NCBI GenBank assembly: GCA_005223375.1
Contig: RXOD01005009.1
Location: forward strand, 1 to 16,507
Origin: Amoebophrya sp. AT5.2
Lineage: Eukaryota; Sar; Dinophyceae; Syndiniales; Amoebophryaceae
DNA length: 16,507 bases
Reading direction: 5' to 3'
Shown here: piece by piece, positions 8,139 to 16,507 of the stretch
How positions within the stretch are numbered: position 1 is the stretch's first letter
How the letters are laid out: every line of letters begins with the position of its first letter
Program-made: the position numbers and the translations under genes
Notes under the pieces: model-generated
Told to the model about the DNA's origin: nothing
The model's database searches: none
What the model saw: only the letters and a program-made list of their open reading frames with translations

Positions 8139-10979
8139 TCAGGTCTGTCTCGCCGATATGTGCAGTTTGTGGTGCGTGAGGTGCGAGAGTATGAGTGGGT
8201 TCTTTTTGAAGTCGCCCACCGGGAGTTTGATTTCCACGCGTTCATTGTGGTCGGCGAACAGCCAGAACAGGTGCTCCAGCTCGTGCGCTCGGTACTCCTC
8301 CTTCTTGTCGACTTTCGCTTCGAAGTCCCGCTGCCCCTGGCAGCTCACGCTGCGCTTCTGGTTTTGGAAAAAAAAATCGCAGAGCTGCAGGTCGTCCTGC
8401 ACGGTGGAGGTCTGCCAGGGGTCCAGGAAGCACGCTATTCGGCAGGAGCCCGTGTTGCTTTCGGTGGAGGTCCCGCCGTACGCGCGCAGCGTGTGCAGAA
8501 TCGTGTCAATGTAGATGGGCTCCAGGTCCAGCTTCAGTAAGAACGACCCAATGGCCGTGGACGCGGACCGAAAAAATATCTCCTTGCAAGTCTTCTCGGA
8601 CACCTGATGCGATATTTATCGTGATCCGATCCACACCATAGGCAGAAGTGTCGAAGAGATCATTTTTAGATCAACTTTCTATAGTAGTTTTATCAATCGA
8701 TTTTACGAACTCACGACGTTTACCCGTTTTTCGATGCACTTTCGGCGCAGCAGCTTGCATGCTTCCCGAATGGCCTCTGGCTTCACGACGTCTTCCTGGA
8801 AACTGTGCAGCGCGATCTCGAAATCCAGCGTGCGCAACTCGCCCTCGTCCGTGAATGCAAATGGCGCGTACTTGCGCAGCAAGGACACAAACCGCTCCAC
8901 ACCTGCGAGAAAGATTCAATGGACCGTCGGAGGTGGTGGCGGTCGTGGGGGAGGTAAAAATAAGCACATCGAATGAACGAGACATCGGTAAGTACTTACG
9001 TCAGGGGGGTAATTCGGTAAAGTATCTAGATCTACCGTAGATGTTTCCATTTGATGTCAGTACTAATTTGCTTCAGCGGCACGCATCGTTCGAGGACTTT
9101 TGTGAGCGCCGCTTCCGTGCAGACCGGTCCGGCCGCTGCCGCCAGCAAGCCCTTTTCGGATGGCAAGTGCTTCATGGCCAGCAGCACGCTTTTCAGTTCT
9201 GGTGGCGCGTTACGGAACGCGGAGCCGGAAGAGGCCTTCGACGCGCTGGAACTGGAGGCCGACGACCCAGACCCGCCCCCGCTCAGTGGTCCGAGCGCCC
9301 GCGACGACACGTAAAAGTTGTCCCGGTCCTGCAAAACCGGGTGCTCCAACTTCTTCGTCTCCAGCTGCTCCCGGTGCCGCTTCTGCTGCAACTGCTCGAG
9401 GCTGTCGAAGACAGTTTTGACAAATCATTCAATCATCCCTAATCCTAAAATTACAAGGAGCACGTGCCATTTTTCTCAACGTATAATTGCACCGCGCCGT
9501 TTTTATTCATGATCCCTGCAGTACTTTTCCTTTGCTCGCTCCTCCATCTCAACAATGCGTTCTTCCACGTTGCTCAACTGTTCTTCCAGTCTTCTCTCTG
9601 CCAGCTTTTCCTTCTCCTCAATTTCGGCCATTTTCTTCTCCAGGACCTCTGTCTGCTTCTCGTTCTCGCGCATTTGCATCTGCTTCAGGTCCATCGTTTC
9701 CTGTATGCGGTTTTGCTTTTGGAACAAACTCGTGAGTCCGCTCTGCAGCTGGTGGGTTTCCTGCCACACCCGGTGGATTTGAGTGTGCAGCTGCCGCGTG
9801 CGCGCCAGGTGCGCCTCGTCACAAAACTGCTCGTGCTGGATCTTGGTGGCCTTCACCAGCGCCTGCATCTTCGCCACCTCCTGCTCCAGCTGCGCCGCGC
9901 GCGACTGCTTCAGTTGCTGTGGTCATTCAAAGGGATTCATGTCCTTCTCCTTTTTTTTTTTTGCTTTTCTATTGAATAAACACGCCCCCGGGAGGACGAG
10001 AGAATGATGCACTTGCACAGCCTACATATGATTTTGTGGTTCGTACCTTCGTGATACTTGCGATTGCGACGTCTCTTTCCTCGACCAGTTCGCGGAGTTC
10101 GCAAGTCTTTTTCTTCGCCTCGGCCAGCGTCTCCAGGTCGGCGCGGAGCTTTGATAGCTCGGGCTCCCACGAGGGCGTGGTCTTGCTGGTTAGTAGAATG
10201 TCCAGCAACAGCCTATCTTTTCGGTACTCCGCCTCCTCCAGTTCGCCCACCTCCTTACAGGCTGAAAAAACCCAGCGATCCGAGAGATAGCTAATTTATA
10301 ATTTGTGTCCGTGAACAAAGTCGTTATCAGCCGACCTCCATCCGACAGGCCTATGGCTCTCTGTCTCTTCGACGGCGACTTCTGTGGCTCTGGATTGCTT
10401 CTTTGTTCACTAAAATCGATACCCTGACAGACCATCTACGCGGCTTCCTTCGATGGCTGCGACGTATGCTGGGGTGGGCGTAAGAAGAACGACCACACAG
10501 ATAAATGGGACTGGCAACCGACAGCGAGAGGATTCGGCTTGCTACCGCCCACATCCCAGCCTTCTCCGATGGAAAGCATCCCTGTTGCGTCTTCTTTCCT
10601 CGCCTATGCCTGCCTCTGCCAAAAAAAATCCCTGTACATGAACTTGAACAACTACTATCGGTATCGCTGAGTTTACTTAATATTCCGCCCTAGCCTCCTG
10701 CTTCAGAATTTCGCAGGCGTTGTCCAGCTTCTGCAGCTCCTTGCGACTGTTGAAGTAGAGGTCCTCGAGCGTTTCCACGTCCGTGAGCCGCTCCCGGCCG
10801 GAGAGGACCTTCGACTCCCGCGCGATGCCGGACCTCGGACCCCCTGCGCTAGACCCCGCGGCGCTGCTCCCGCCGCCTCCGGTCGCAGCCAGGTTGTTGA
10901 AGGAACTGGCGCCACCGCCCTTGGCATTGCCGTTGATGCTCCGCCGTACGCCCGGCGCGGATGCAGGGCGAACCACCAT
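8139..10979 (-). CDS. Coiled-coil protein, six exons, function unknown
   Basis: Exons 10979-10695, 10250-10047, 9916-9525, 9401-9064, 8902-8724 and 8603-8139 sum to 1863 bases, 620 residues plus stop, with all phases agreeing. Introns 2-5 are GT-AG (130, 123, 161 and 120 bases; donors GTACGA, GTACTG, GTACTG, GTAAAC). Intron 1 is unusual and listed separately. The start is the only in-frame ATG before the exon, giving M-V-V-R-P-A-S-A-P-G. Residues 20-55 are Gly/Ser-rich. Residues about 60-310 are charged, heptad-like helix, strongest around 240-310 (E-K-Q-T-E-V-L-E-K-K-M-A-E-I-E-E-K-E-K-L). A Ser/Gly linker lies near 325-350. Exons 4-6 encode a globular region with D-L-E-P-I-Y-I-D and several cysteines. 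The layout recalls ciliary or cytoskeletal coiled-coil proteins, but I cannot name a family. Confidence 0.75.
10250..10699 (-). mobile_element. Introner-like intron with direct repeats and inverted ends
   Basis: This is intron 1 of the coiled-coil gene. The first and second exons must join in phase 0, and the only GT near the 5' end (GTAAAC at 10677-10676) lies after an in-frame TAA. A six-base direct repeat CCTCCT sits at both borders (10250-10255 and 10694-10699). Splicing anywhere inside it gives the same mRNA, for example as a GC-AG intron 10694-10251. Just inside are inverted arms: CAGCGATCCGAGAGATAG at 10273-10290, and CTACTATCGGTATCGCTG at 10652-10669, whose reverse complement begins CAGCGATACCGATAG. 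Direct repeats like a target-site duplication plus inverted arms are what intron-generating transposons leave behind; such introners are known from several protists, including the dinoflagellate parasite Amoebophrya. Confidence 0.5.
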
Positions 10980-11828
10980 GATCACGACGCCGAGAGCCGC
11001 GTCGTGGTCCGATAATCTCGATCCCCGATTGGGATTGCTTGATGGCTGCTCCTTCGAAGCTTCAGCACGCTGTCCTGCTCGTTCTCGCGATTTACTATAT
11101 GCCGACAACCTAAGCTACGCCGAAGGATGGCGGCGGTTAGGTGCGGCCGATGTCCTGCTCCGAAAGCGCTCTCTTAAAGTTTGAGATGGAGAAATGAAGA
11201 TCAGGGCAGACGACTGATGGGCGGGTTCAATCCCGATATTGCAAATGCTGCAGCTCTACAACTAACTTGTTTTTTCGCTTGTCCGTGATTCTCGTCTGAA
11301 AGGTCGGATCAGTCAGCCTTTTGTGAATGTGAAAGCAGCTCTTCTTTTACTCATCTGACTACATCGTATCTTTCTACAAGCTGGCGCACCACAACTCACT
11401 GCATACCGAGCAGCTTCTTTCCTTTTTCCACCGTGCTCGCAAGAAAACCAAAAACGTACAATTTCATATTTCTTTCATCAGTGATGTCGGGTATGGGATA
11501 TCCGCCCCACGTGTAATGTTTCGCCATCGAAGCGGTCACTCAGGAGGATGCAGCCGCTGAATAAGAAAGAGGAAACTCAAGGAAGGAAATGGCTCCACGT
11601 CTACCTAAGTACGTACTTTGAAACAAAACACAACTCGGGAAATGATTGTTGAGAAAAGGCGTGCATCGACTTCGACTCGTGGCCGTCTAAGAAAGCTCCG
11701 CCTACAGTTCCTGACTCTGGGGTAGTACGTCTACAATTGGTGTGTCCTGTGCTTGTCCATTTCCATAGCTATGAATGGTTGTCTACCAAGGTCATTTTCG
11801 CGGTCTCCGAACGGGAAAAGTACAACAG
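10980..11828. other. Spacer between the Hint gene and the coiled-coil gene
   Basis: About 850 bases, the longest spacer here. The coiled-coil frame stays open up to 11108 without another ATG, so that part is probably leader. I found no coding region, tRNA, repeat or inverted element in the rest. Confidence 0.4.
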
Positions 11829-14117
11829 CTACCGCTCGTCACAGTTGCGCTCGCTGTTCTCGGTTGCTTCGCGATGATGCTCCCTCTGCTCCTGGCAGCT
11901 ATCTCCAAAAGCGTACGCAGTTGTTCGCACGACTGGCGCCGGCGCTTTATTCTGCGCCGTACTGAAGTGACCCCGCCGCCGCTGCTTGCCGCGAAGATCG
12001 ACACAACATGCGTCGGTGAGCGTCGCGAACTCTTCGAGGCTGCTCGTCCCCAGGGACCCCGCCGCGTCCATCAGTGCCACCAGATTTCCCCGCACATCGC
12101 TCCAGCTCGTCGTTGCCGCGTTTTCCGCGGCGTCTGCAAAGCCGGGAAAGAAGTATTCCGCCGCAGCCGCGCTGAAGCCGCGAACAGCGTCGAAGGGACC
12201 CGGTGTAAACGTAGACGCAGACATGCTGCTGCTGGAGGACGAAGATATAAAAGCAGGAGAGCCTGCGCCTGCCTTTGCATCATTTGGTGCTGATGACGAA
12301 GATGCTTCAACAGCAGTGTGCTCTTGACGATCAGCACCGCAGAAGGAACTTGACGATCGAGAGCACTCGGGTGTTGACGACCTCAACGATTGCAGCTGCG
12401 CTGCGCCGAGATTATTCTCGGTCCTATCAATTCCGTTGTCTAGCTGCGGCGCAGAGGAGTCGCTGTAGCTACGGCTCTCCCCCAATCCGCCCCCAATCCG
12501 TCCACTTTCTTCAGAAGACGCGTGGTCCACCGCGTGCGTACTTCTGCGTCTCTGGCTTTCGTTTGCGGCTCGTAGGACCGGGAAGAAACCGCTGAAGCGG
12601 TCCTCTTTGTCTCCGTTTTCTCCGCCCCCGCTATTCCGCGTCGAAGACGAAGCGGCAGGGGTCCTCCCCGCGGCCAGTTCGTCCACCACGGCTGGCGGCG
12701 AGGTACATGGGCCGGCTCCTCGCTGTGGGGTCGACGTGCACACCAGCAGGTATCGCGTCATCAGGAACATCCGCACTGGCAGCGACCAGAAGTGCGCGTA
12801 GTGGTGGTTCGGCACGTGCGCGTAGCACGAACAGTGCACGTCGTTCACCACCACGCGGCCGCTGTAGGTAAGCGGCGCCACGATGCCCCTCGCGATCACC
12901 GCCTCTACCAGGACGATGGGCGCCGCCACGACGAGAATGGGTTCCGAGGAGATGGTCCGGTCCAGCGGGTGCAGCTCCTGGGGGGTCATCGCGAACTCTC
13001 GAGAGCCGGGACGCACGTTCACGAGGACCTCGTCGCCGGGACGCAAGTGCTCGGCGCGCTTCGCCGTCGGATGGCTGGAGGTCGAACCAGGGGTGCGGAC
13101 GAAAACCTGCAAAAAAGCGAGAATGACGTTGGCGCAATGAATGTGAAGGCGCTCAGCGATGGTGGTCCAAAAATGATATTTGAATTCGTTTTTTTCCAAG
13201 TGTACATGTACATGTAGTACCAGGTGTTCCGGCGTTAGTCGGAGCCGCTCCGCGCCCCGGGTGGGCACGAGGAAGTGGACGTCGTAGAACACCGTCTCTA
13301 CGTCCAGATCCTTGTGGAGAAACGACAGCACGGGCTCGAAAGTCCGGTAAGACGTCCGCACCAGCTGATGCTCGCGCAAGTGCCGCAGCCGCGTGCAGTA
13401 GTACCGATTCTCGCGCGTATCCAGCACCTCCACCTGTGACAAAATCAAAAAGTTTTATTCTGTGCTCTCTCGCGCGCAGTCAGTGAAAGTTTACGTCGCG
13501 GTTGAAGGTGGCGCACCGCAAAAATTTTCGCATCTTTCTTCTCCCCGAAGGGTTTATGTTCCCCTTCCCATGAATGAATTCATTGCGTAACTTCTTGTGA
13601 AATTTGAAAATTTACCAAACGAGACCGCCAACTACAACTAGTTGGTTCTTTATCTTTATCGCCAGATAAGTAAGTGAAACAGCTTCGGTTGTTTCTCCCA
13701 GCCCCAGCCTCACGCGGACCGTAGCCCAACCGCAACCACCACCACTATGACCACCAGCTAGCAGCACACATTAAAAAATTAATACTACACAGGGAAAGTA
13801 TAGAGAATCTCCTGTAAAAACAAAAACTCTCGCTCAGCACGCAGTAGCATAGGTACCCACTCGTCTGCCGAGAAGCAGGTGAGTCGCTTGAAGATGGATT
13901 GCGACTGGAGGAAATGTTCCGCTACTGCCACCTTGCAGGGCTCGAGTTTGTCCGGGTCGTAGCCGTAGTTCACGTTGCAGCGGTTGTTGCAGCTCGCAAA
14001 GTCTTGTACACACGAGACCGAAAACTCGTCGCCGCCATCGTCGGGCCCCACCGGCTGGGTGTGGAACGACACCACCAACTCGTCGCCGATCTGCACAACC
14101 TTGGAGTTCGAGAACAT
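11829..14117 (-). CDS. Hedgehog-type Hint (Hog) self-processing protein
   Basis: Exons 14117-13857, 13433-13221 and 13106-11829, joined by GT-AG introns of 423 and 114 bases (phase 0), give 583 residues. Hint domains cut themselves at an N-terminal cysteine through a thioester; in Hedgehog the released part is passed to cholesterol. The first intron falls just after L-T-C-F-S-A-D-E-W, and the splice adds V-E-V-L-D, recreating the Hint start with Cys81. Next come V-L-S-F-L-H-K-D (122-129), L-R-L-T-P-E-H-L-V-F-V with the T-x-x-H pair Thr154/His157, G-D-E-V-L-V near 182-187, and G-I-V-A-P-L-T (232-238) to S-C-Y-A (251-254), closely like the animal Hog G-V-V-A-P-L-T ... S-C-Y-A. The 80-residue region before Cys81 has four cysteines (36, 43, 47, 61) and no recognisable signal peptide. 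The roughly 290-residue tail is Ser/Gly-rich. The start is the only ATG after an in-frame TAG; an upstream exon with a signal peptide cannot be excluded. Confidence 0.85.
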
Positions 14118-14845
14118 CCTTTTAGTTTTTGTTTCTACTTGTTGTTTTATTTCCCCTCTGACTGTAGTAGTAGTTTTCTTTCAAGTAGTACTTAACTTTT
14201 TTTTTGCACCTCAACGAACAGAAACAGAAACATGGACATCCATGTAAAGTTGGTGCGCGACCGTCGTCTCGGCTGCTCGCTCGCCAGCATCCGATGGTCC
14301 CTCAGAAAATGTCTCTCTCCGTCTCTGTCTTACTGTTACTCCTATGGGTCACTCTAGTCTAGGTTCGTACAATGCTCCGGGGCGCACAATGTTAAATGCG
14401 CGAAGCGTTGTACGCCCCGACGCATTTTAGTACCTCCTCTCCAGTTGCACTCGCTCGCTCTGCGACACAAGTGTTTTTTCGCCTACTTATCTGTGACACA
14501 TCGAGCAACACGAGGAATGCGCGACACGTCGCACGGATCAATATCAGTGGTCGTTCCTGTGCAGTCTGCACCTGCGCGCGGTCCATTCTGCTCCAGCGAG
14601 GCAGCAAAAGCACAACCTCAAAGAGGTAGTGCGCGAGTAGATAAGAACCTGACGAGCGTTTCTGCCGTTGCGCCAAAACAGAAGTATGAAAGAAAAGCAG
14701 CTCGTCATCCGATCGTCGGGATCGATTTCACCCGGAGAGCGAGAGCAGCCAGGAATAGGCTATCATGGGGACACAACTACAAGAAAGAACTTGCTCCGCA
14801 GAGCCCGAGGCCCCCGGGGCTTGCGGGCTAGTACGACAATCAACA
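14118..14845. other. Spacer upstream of the Hint gene
   Basis: No supported coding exon. A short ATG frame near 14232 on the minus strand gives a hydrophobic M-S-M-F-L-F-L-F-V-E, but its phase does not fit a canonical splice into the Hint exon. The clearest structure is the imperfect hairpin at 14361-14435. Confidence 0.4.
14361..14435. repeat. Imperfect long inverted repeat (hairpin)
   Basis: The arms start with AGGT at 14361 and end with ACCT at 14435. The best-paired part is CGGGGCGCACAA (14378-14389) against TTGTACGCCCCG (14408-14419), with one mismatch; outer pairing involves AATGC against GCATT. The whole is about 75 bases. It could be a decayed small transposon or introner, or form a structured RNA if transcribed; nothing shows which. 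Confidence 0.45.
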
Positions 14846-16507
14846 CTAGCGTCTCCTCGTCGAGCGCGAGGACGCCGCATCGGCTTGAGAGTTTGTTCGC
14901 GACGCGCCGAATTCCATCCACCGCGTGGGCGGGAGCAGGTCGCTCCGGAAAGGACGGCGGAACTCGGTGTCGTCCTGCCGCAGCTGCTCCGCCCAGTCCC
15001 GACTCTTCGAAAACTGCATCGCGTGACCTGATTCAGAAAAGGCCAGTAAACACAATGAATCTCACACTCACCCTAAAAAAACGAAAAATGAAAATGAACA
15101 AAATCCAGAATGAATCAAACAATGGTACCCTTCCTTCTCCTTGTCTGCCTCGCCGGCCGGGGGCTTGAGAAGATCGGCGGCGAAACGGGTCGTTGTCTTG
15201 CGCTCCGCGGTGCGCTGCGGGCCGATACTGGCGGGTGGTCATCACGCAGCAAATTCCGAAAATTCAACTCCGTGGAATGCTGCAGTGCCAACCCACTCAC
15301 CTCGCCCGGATCCAGTGCTGTATTTTTTTATAGAAGCAGTAGGGGGCGATATCAGTTGAGTCACGGCTTGTTCGTCTAGACCGCAGATTTCAAGAGCGGC
15401 CCTTCACTTCTTGAAATTTATTCCAAAGACACAAATAAAGATCCTCCCTCATGCAGGTGAAAGTGAGAGAGTCCTCGTAGTCGCTAAAAAATTGTTTTTA
15501 TTTCTCCCCGAAATCATGAAATGTACTGGCATCCGCCCGTCTGCTTCGGATCGTTGCATCGTCGTCGCCCGAGTATGCGGTGCTCCACGTTTTTGTTCTT
15601 TCCCGCGCTCGCGGACCGCCCTCTGGACTTCTCGACCGGTCTTCCGCAGGGCTCCTCGAGCGCGACGGCGGAATCTCGACCGAATTGGCGTTCTCCTGAC
15701 TCAGAGCGACCATTCGCGTCAGGGTGAACTCGCGCTTCACCCCAGCTGCACCTGCTGGCGACATTCCGGCGCGCCGAAGCTCCCACGAGTTTGGCGAGGC
15801 CTTCACGACCTGTTGATTCATGAAGGCACAGATACGCAATCGATCCATCGTCGTACGAAGAAGGTACGCTGAAAGCACAAACACGATCAGTATCTAGAAC
15901 TTCGAACACTAAAAAATACCGCTCCACTCGCGGTTTCCGGCAGGATAGAGAGGATGTTCGTGTCTGAGTTCATGTTGCCGTGCTGCAGCGAAAGTCCGGA
16001 CAAGTAGTTGCCGCAGCTCCGCTTCTGCAGCAGTACCTCCAGATCCGGGGACGCCTGCCGAATCCCATCGTCCCGTTCCTGATCCTGCTGTGGAACAAGG
16101 TCGGCCGGTTGCTCCATATGACCGAGCGGGACCGCCTGATTATGGGGCGACAGGTTCAAGTTCTCCTCGGTGTGCAGCAGCAGCGTTTCGTCCACCCGCT
16201 CGCCGCAGCCGAAGGCGTACGGCGGCAGACGCACTTCGGACGCCACAGGAAGCCCGCTTCGCCCAGCTCCTGGTAGGGACGCGGGGAAGGCAGGCAGCGG
16301 GGGCGGGGCTGCTCCTACTTGTTCTCCGAAATCAGGAGCAGGACGGCTACTCCCACTGCCTGCGACGACGGCGCTGTCCGCGAACAAACCACAGCTGATA
16401 ATGTTGTCCGGGACCTCGTCTGCGCGCATTTCGTTCTCCGCGCTGTCCAGCACGGCCTCGGCGTGCGCCATAGCGTGCGCCACGGCTTGGTGCGGCGAAC
16501 TGCTGCT
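14846..16507 (-). CDS. Unrecognised gene, 5' end outside the window, four exons modelled
   Basis: The frame is open at the window edge, so the gene is partial. My model joins 16507-15920, 15809-15527, 15317-15129 and 15027-14846 over GT-AG introns of 110, 209 and 101 bases (donors GTATTT, GTACAT, GTACCA). The total is 1242 bases, 413 residues plus TAG, with phases closing exactly. The first part is Pro/Ala-rich and acidic. Exon 2 contains an R-S-R-S-P and S-R-S-P-E-G run like RS-type splicing or phosphorylated proteins. Exon 3 has a basic A-R-Q-T-R-R-R-K. The last exon has D-W-A-E-Q-L-R-Q-D-D and ends T-R-R-R. I know no family. Without the second join, exon 2 would instead end at a TAA at 15498-15500; then exons 3-4 would need their own gene, for which I found no start codon. 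Mostly disordered, possibly nuclear. Confidence 0.55.

Noticed and set aside
11218..11240. tRNA-like B box (GGGTTCAATCCC) on the plus strand
   Set aside because: The T stem does not pair beyond two bases, and no acceptor stem, A box or anticodon arm can be built around it.
13719..13731. CCGTAGCC resembling the start of the dinoflagellate spliced leader
   Set aside because: Only the first eight bases match, the rest of the leader is absent, and the match lies on the opposite strand inside an intron of the Hint gene.
14392..14676. Minus-strand frame of 94 codons in the spacer upstream of the Hint gene
   Set aside because: It runs through the imperfect hairpin, has no coding bias, and does not connect to any exon in phase.
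15061..15080. A one-base micro-exon (TTTTTTTAG-G-GTGAGT) within the last intron of the 5'-partial gene
   Set aside because: It would break the reading phase that the plain 101-base intron satisfies; it may be a recursive-splicing or decoy site.
15115..15317. A 21-base intron suggested by GAG-GTGAGT ... CTGCAG at 15300-15280
   Set aside because: The stretch is in frame and free of stops, and 21 bases is far below the 100-base introns around it; simple translation is more likely.

Overview
This window reads as nuclear DNA of a protist with a compact genome. Evidence: genes broken by spliceosomal introns of roughly 100-450 bases; clearly eukaryotic proteins (a prenylcysteine methyltransferase, a Cwf18/CCDC12 splicing factor, a REEP/HVA22-like ER membrane protein, a Hedgehog-type Hint protein); GC-rich third codon positions; and AT-richer introns. 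Every gene I can support lies on the minus strand, with spacers of about 0.3-0.9 kb. A one-way gene array, odd introns and compactness fit dinoflagellates or their parasitic relatives (an Amoebophrya-like genome would fit), but this is inference; no rRNA or other phylogenetic marker is present.

Layout, from high to low coordinates (the direction of transcription). 16507-14846: the 3' part of an unrecognised gene whose 5' end lies outside the window, modelled with four exons. 14118-14845: spacer with an imperfect hairpin. 14117-11829: a three-exon gene for a protein with a Hedgehog-type Hint (Hog) self-processing module. 11828-10980: spacer. 10979-8139: a six-exon coiled-coil protein; its first intron (10694-10251) has no usable GT-AG solution and looks like an inserted intron-generating element. 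7630-7003: a two-exon REEP/HVA22-like membrane protein. 7002-6194: spacer with coding-like fragments. 6193-5342: two-exon Cwf18/CCDC12. 5022-4249: a single-exon, probably secreted or ER-luminal protein. 3779-2772: single-exon isoprenylcysteine carboxyl methyltransferase. 2303 downward: a gene for a secreted, cysteine-containing protein whose 3' exon structure I could not resolve, followed by coding-like fragments down to base 25.

The genes do not form one pathway. Several products belong to the ER and secretory system: ICMT, the REEP-like protein, the two signal-peptide proteins, and perhaps the Hint protein. The most notable items are the Hog-type Hint protein, with an unfamiliar 80-residue N-terminal region and a changed catalytic position, and the intron with direct repeats plus subterminal inverted repeats. 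Exon joins were worked out by hand from reading phase, splice signals and homology; none has transcript support here.
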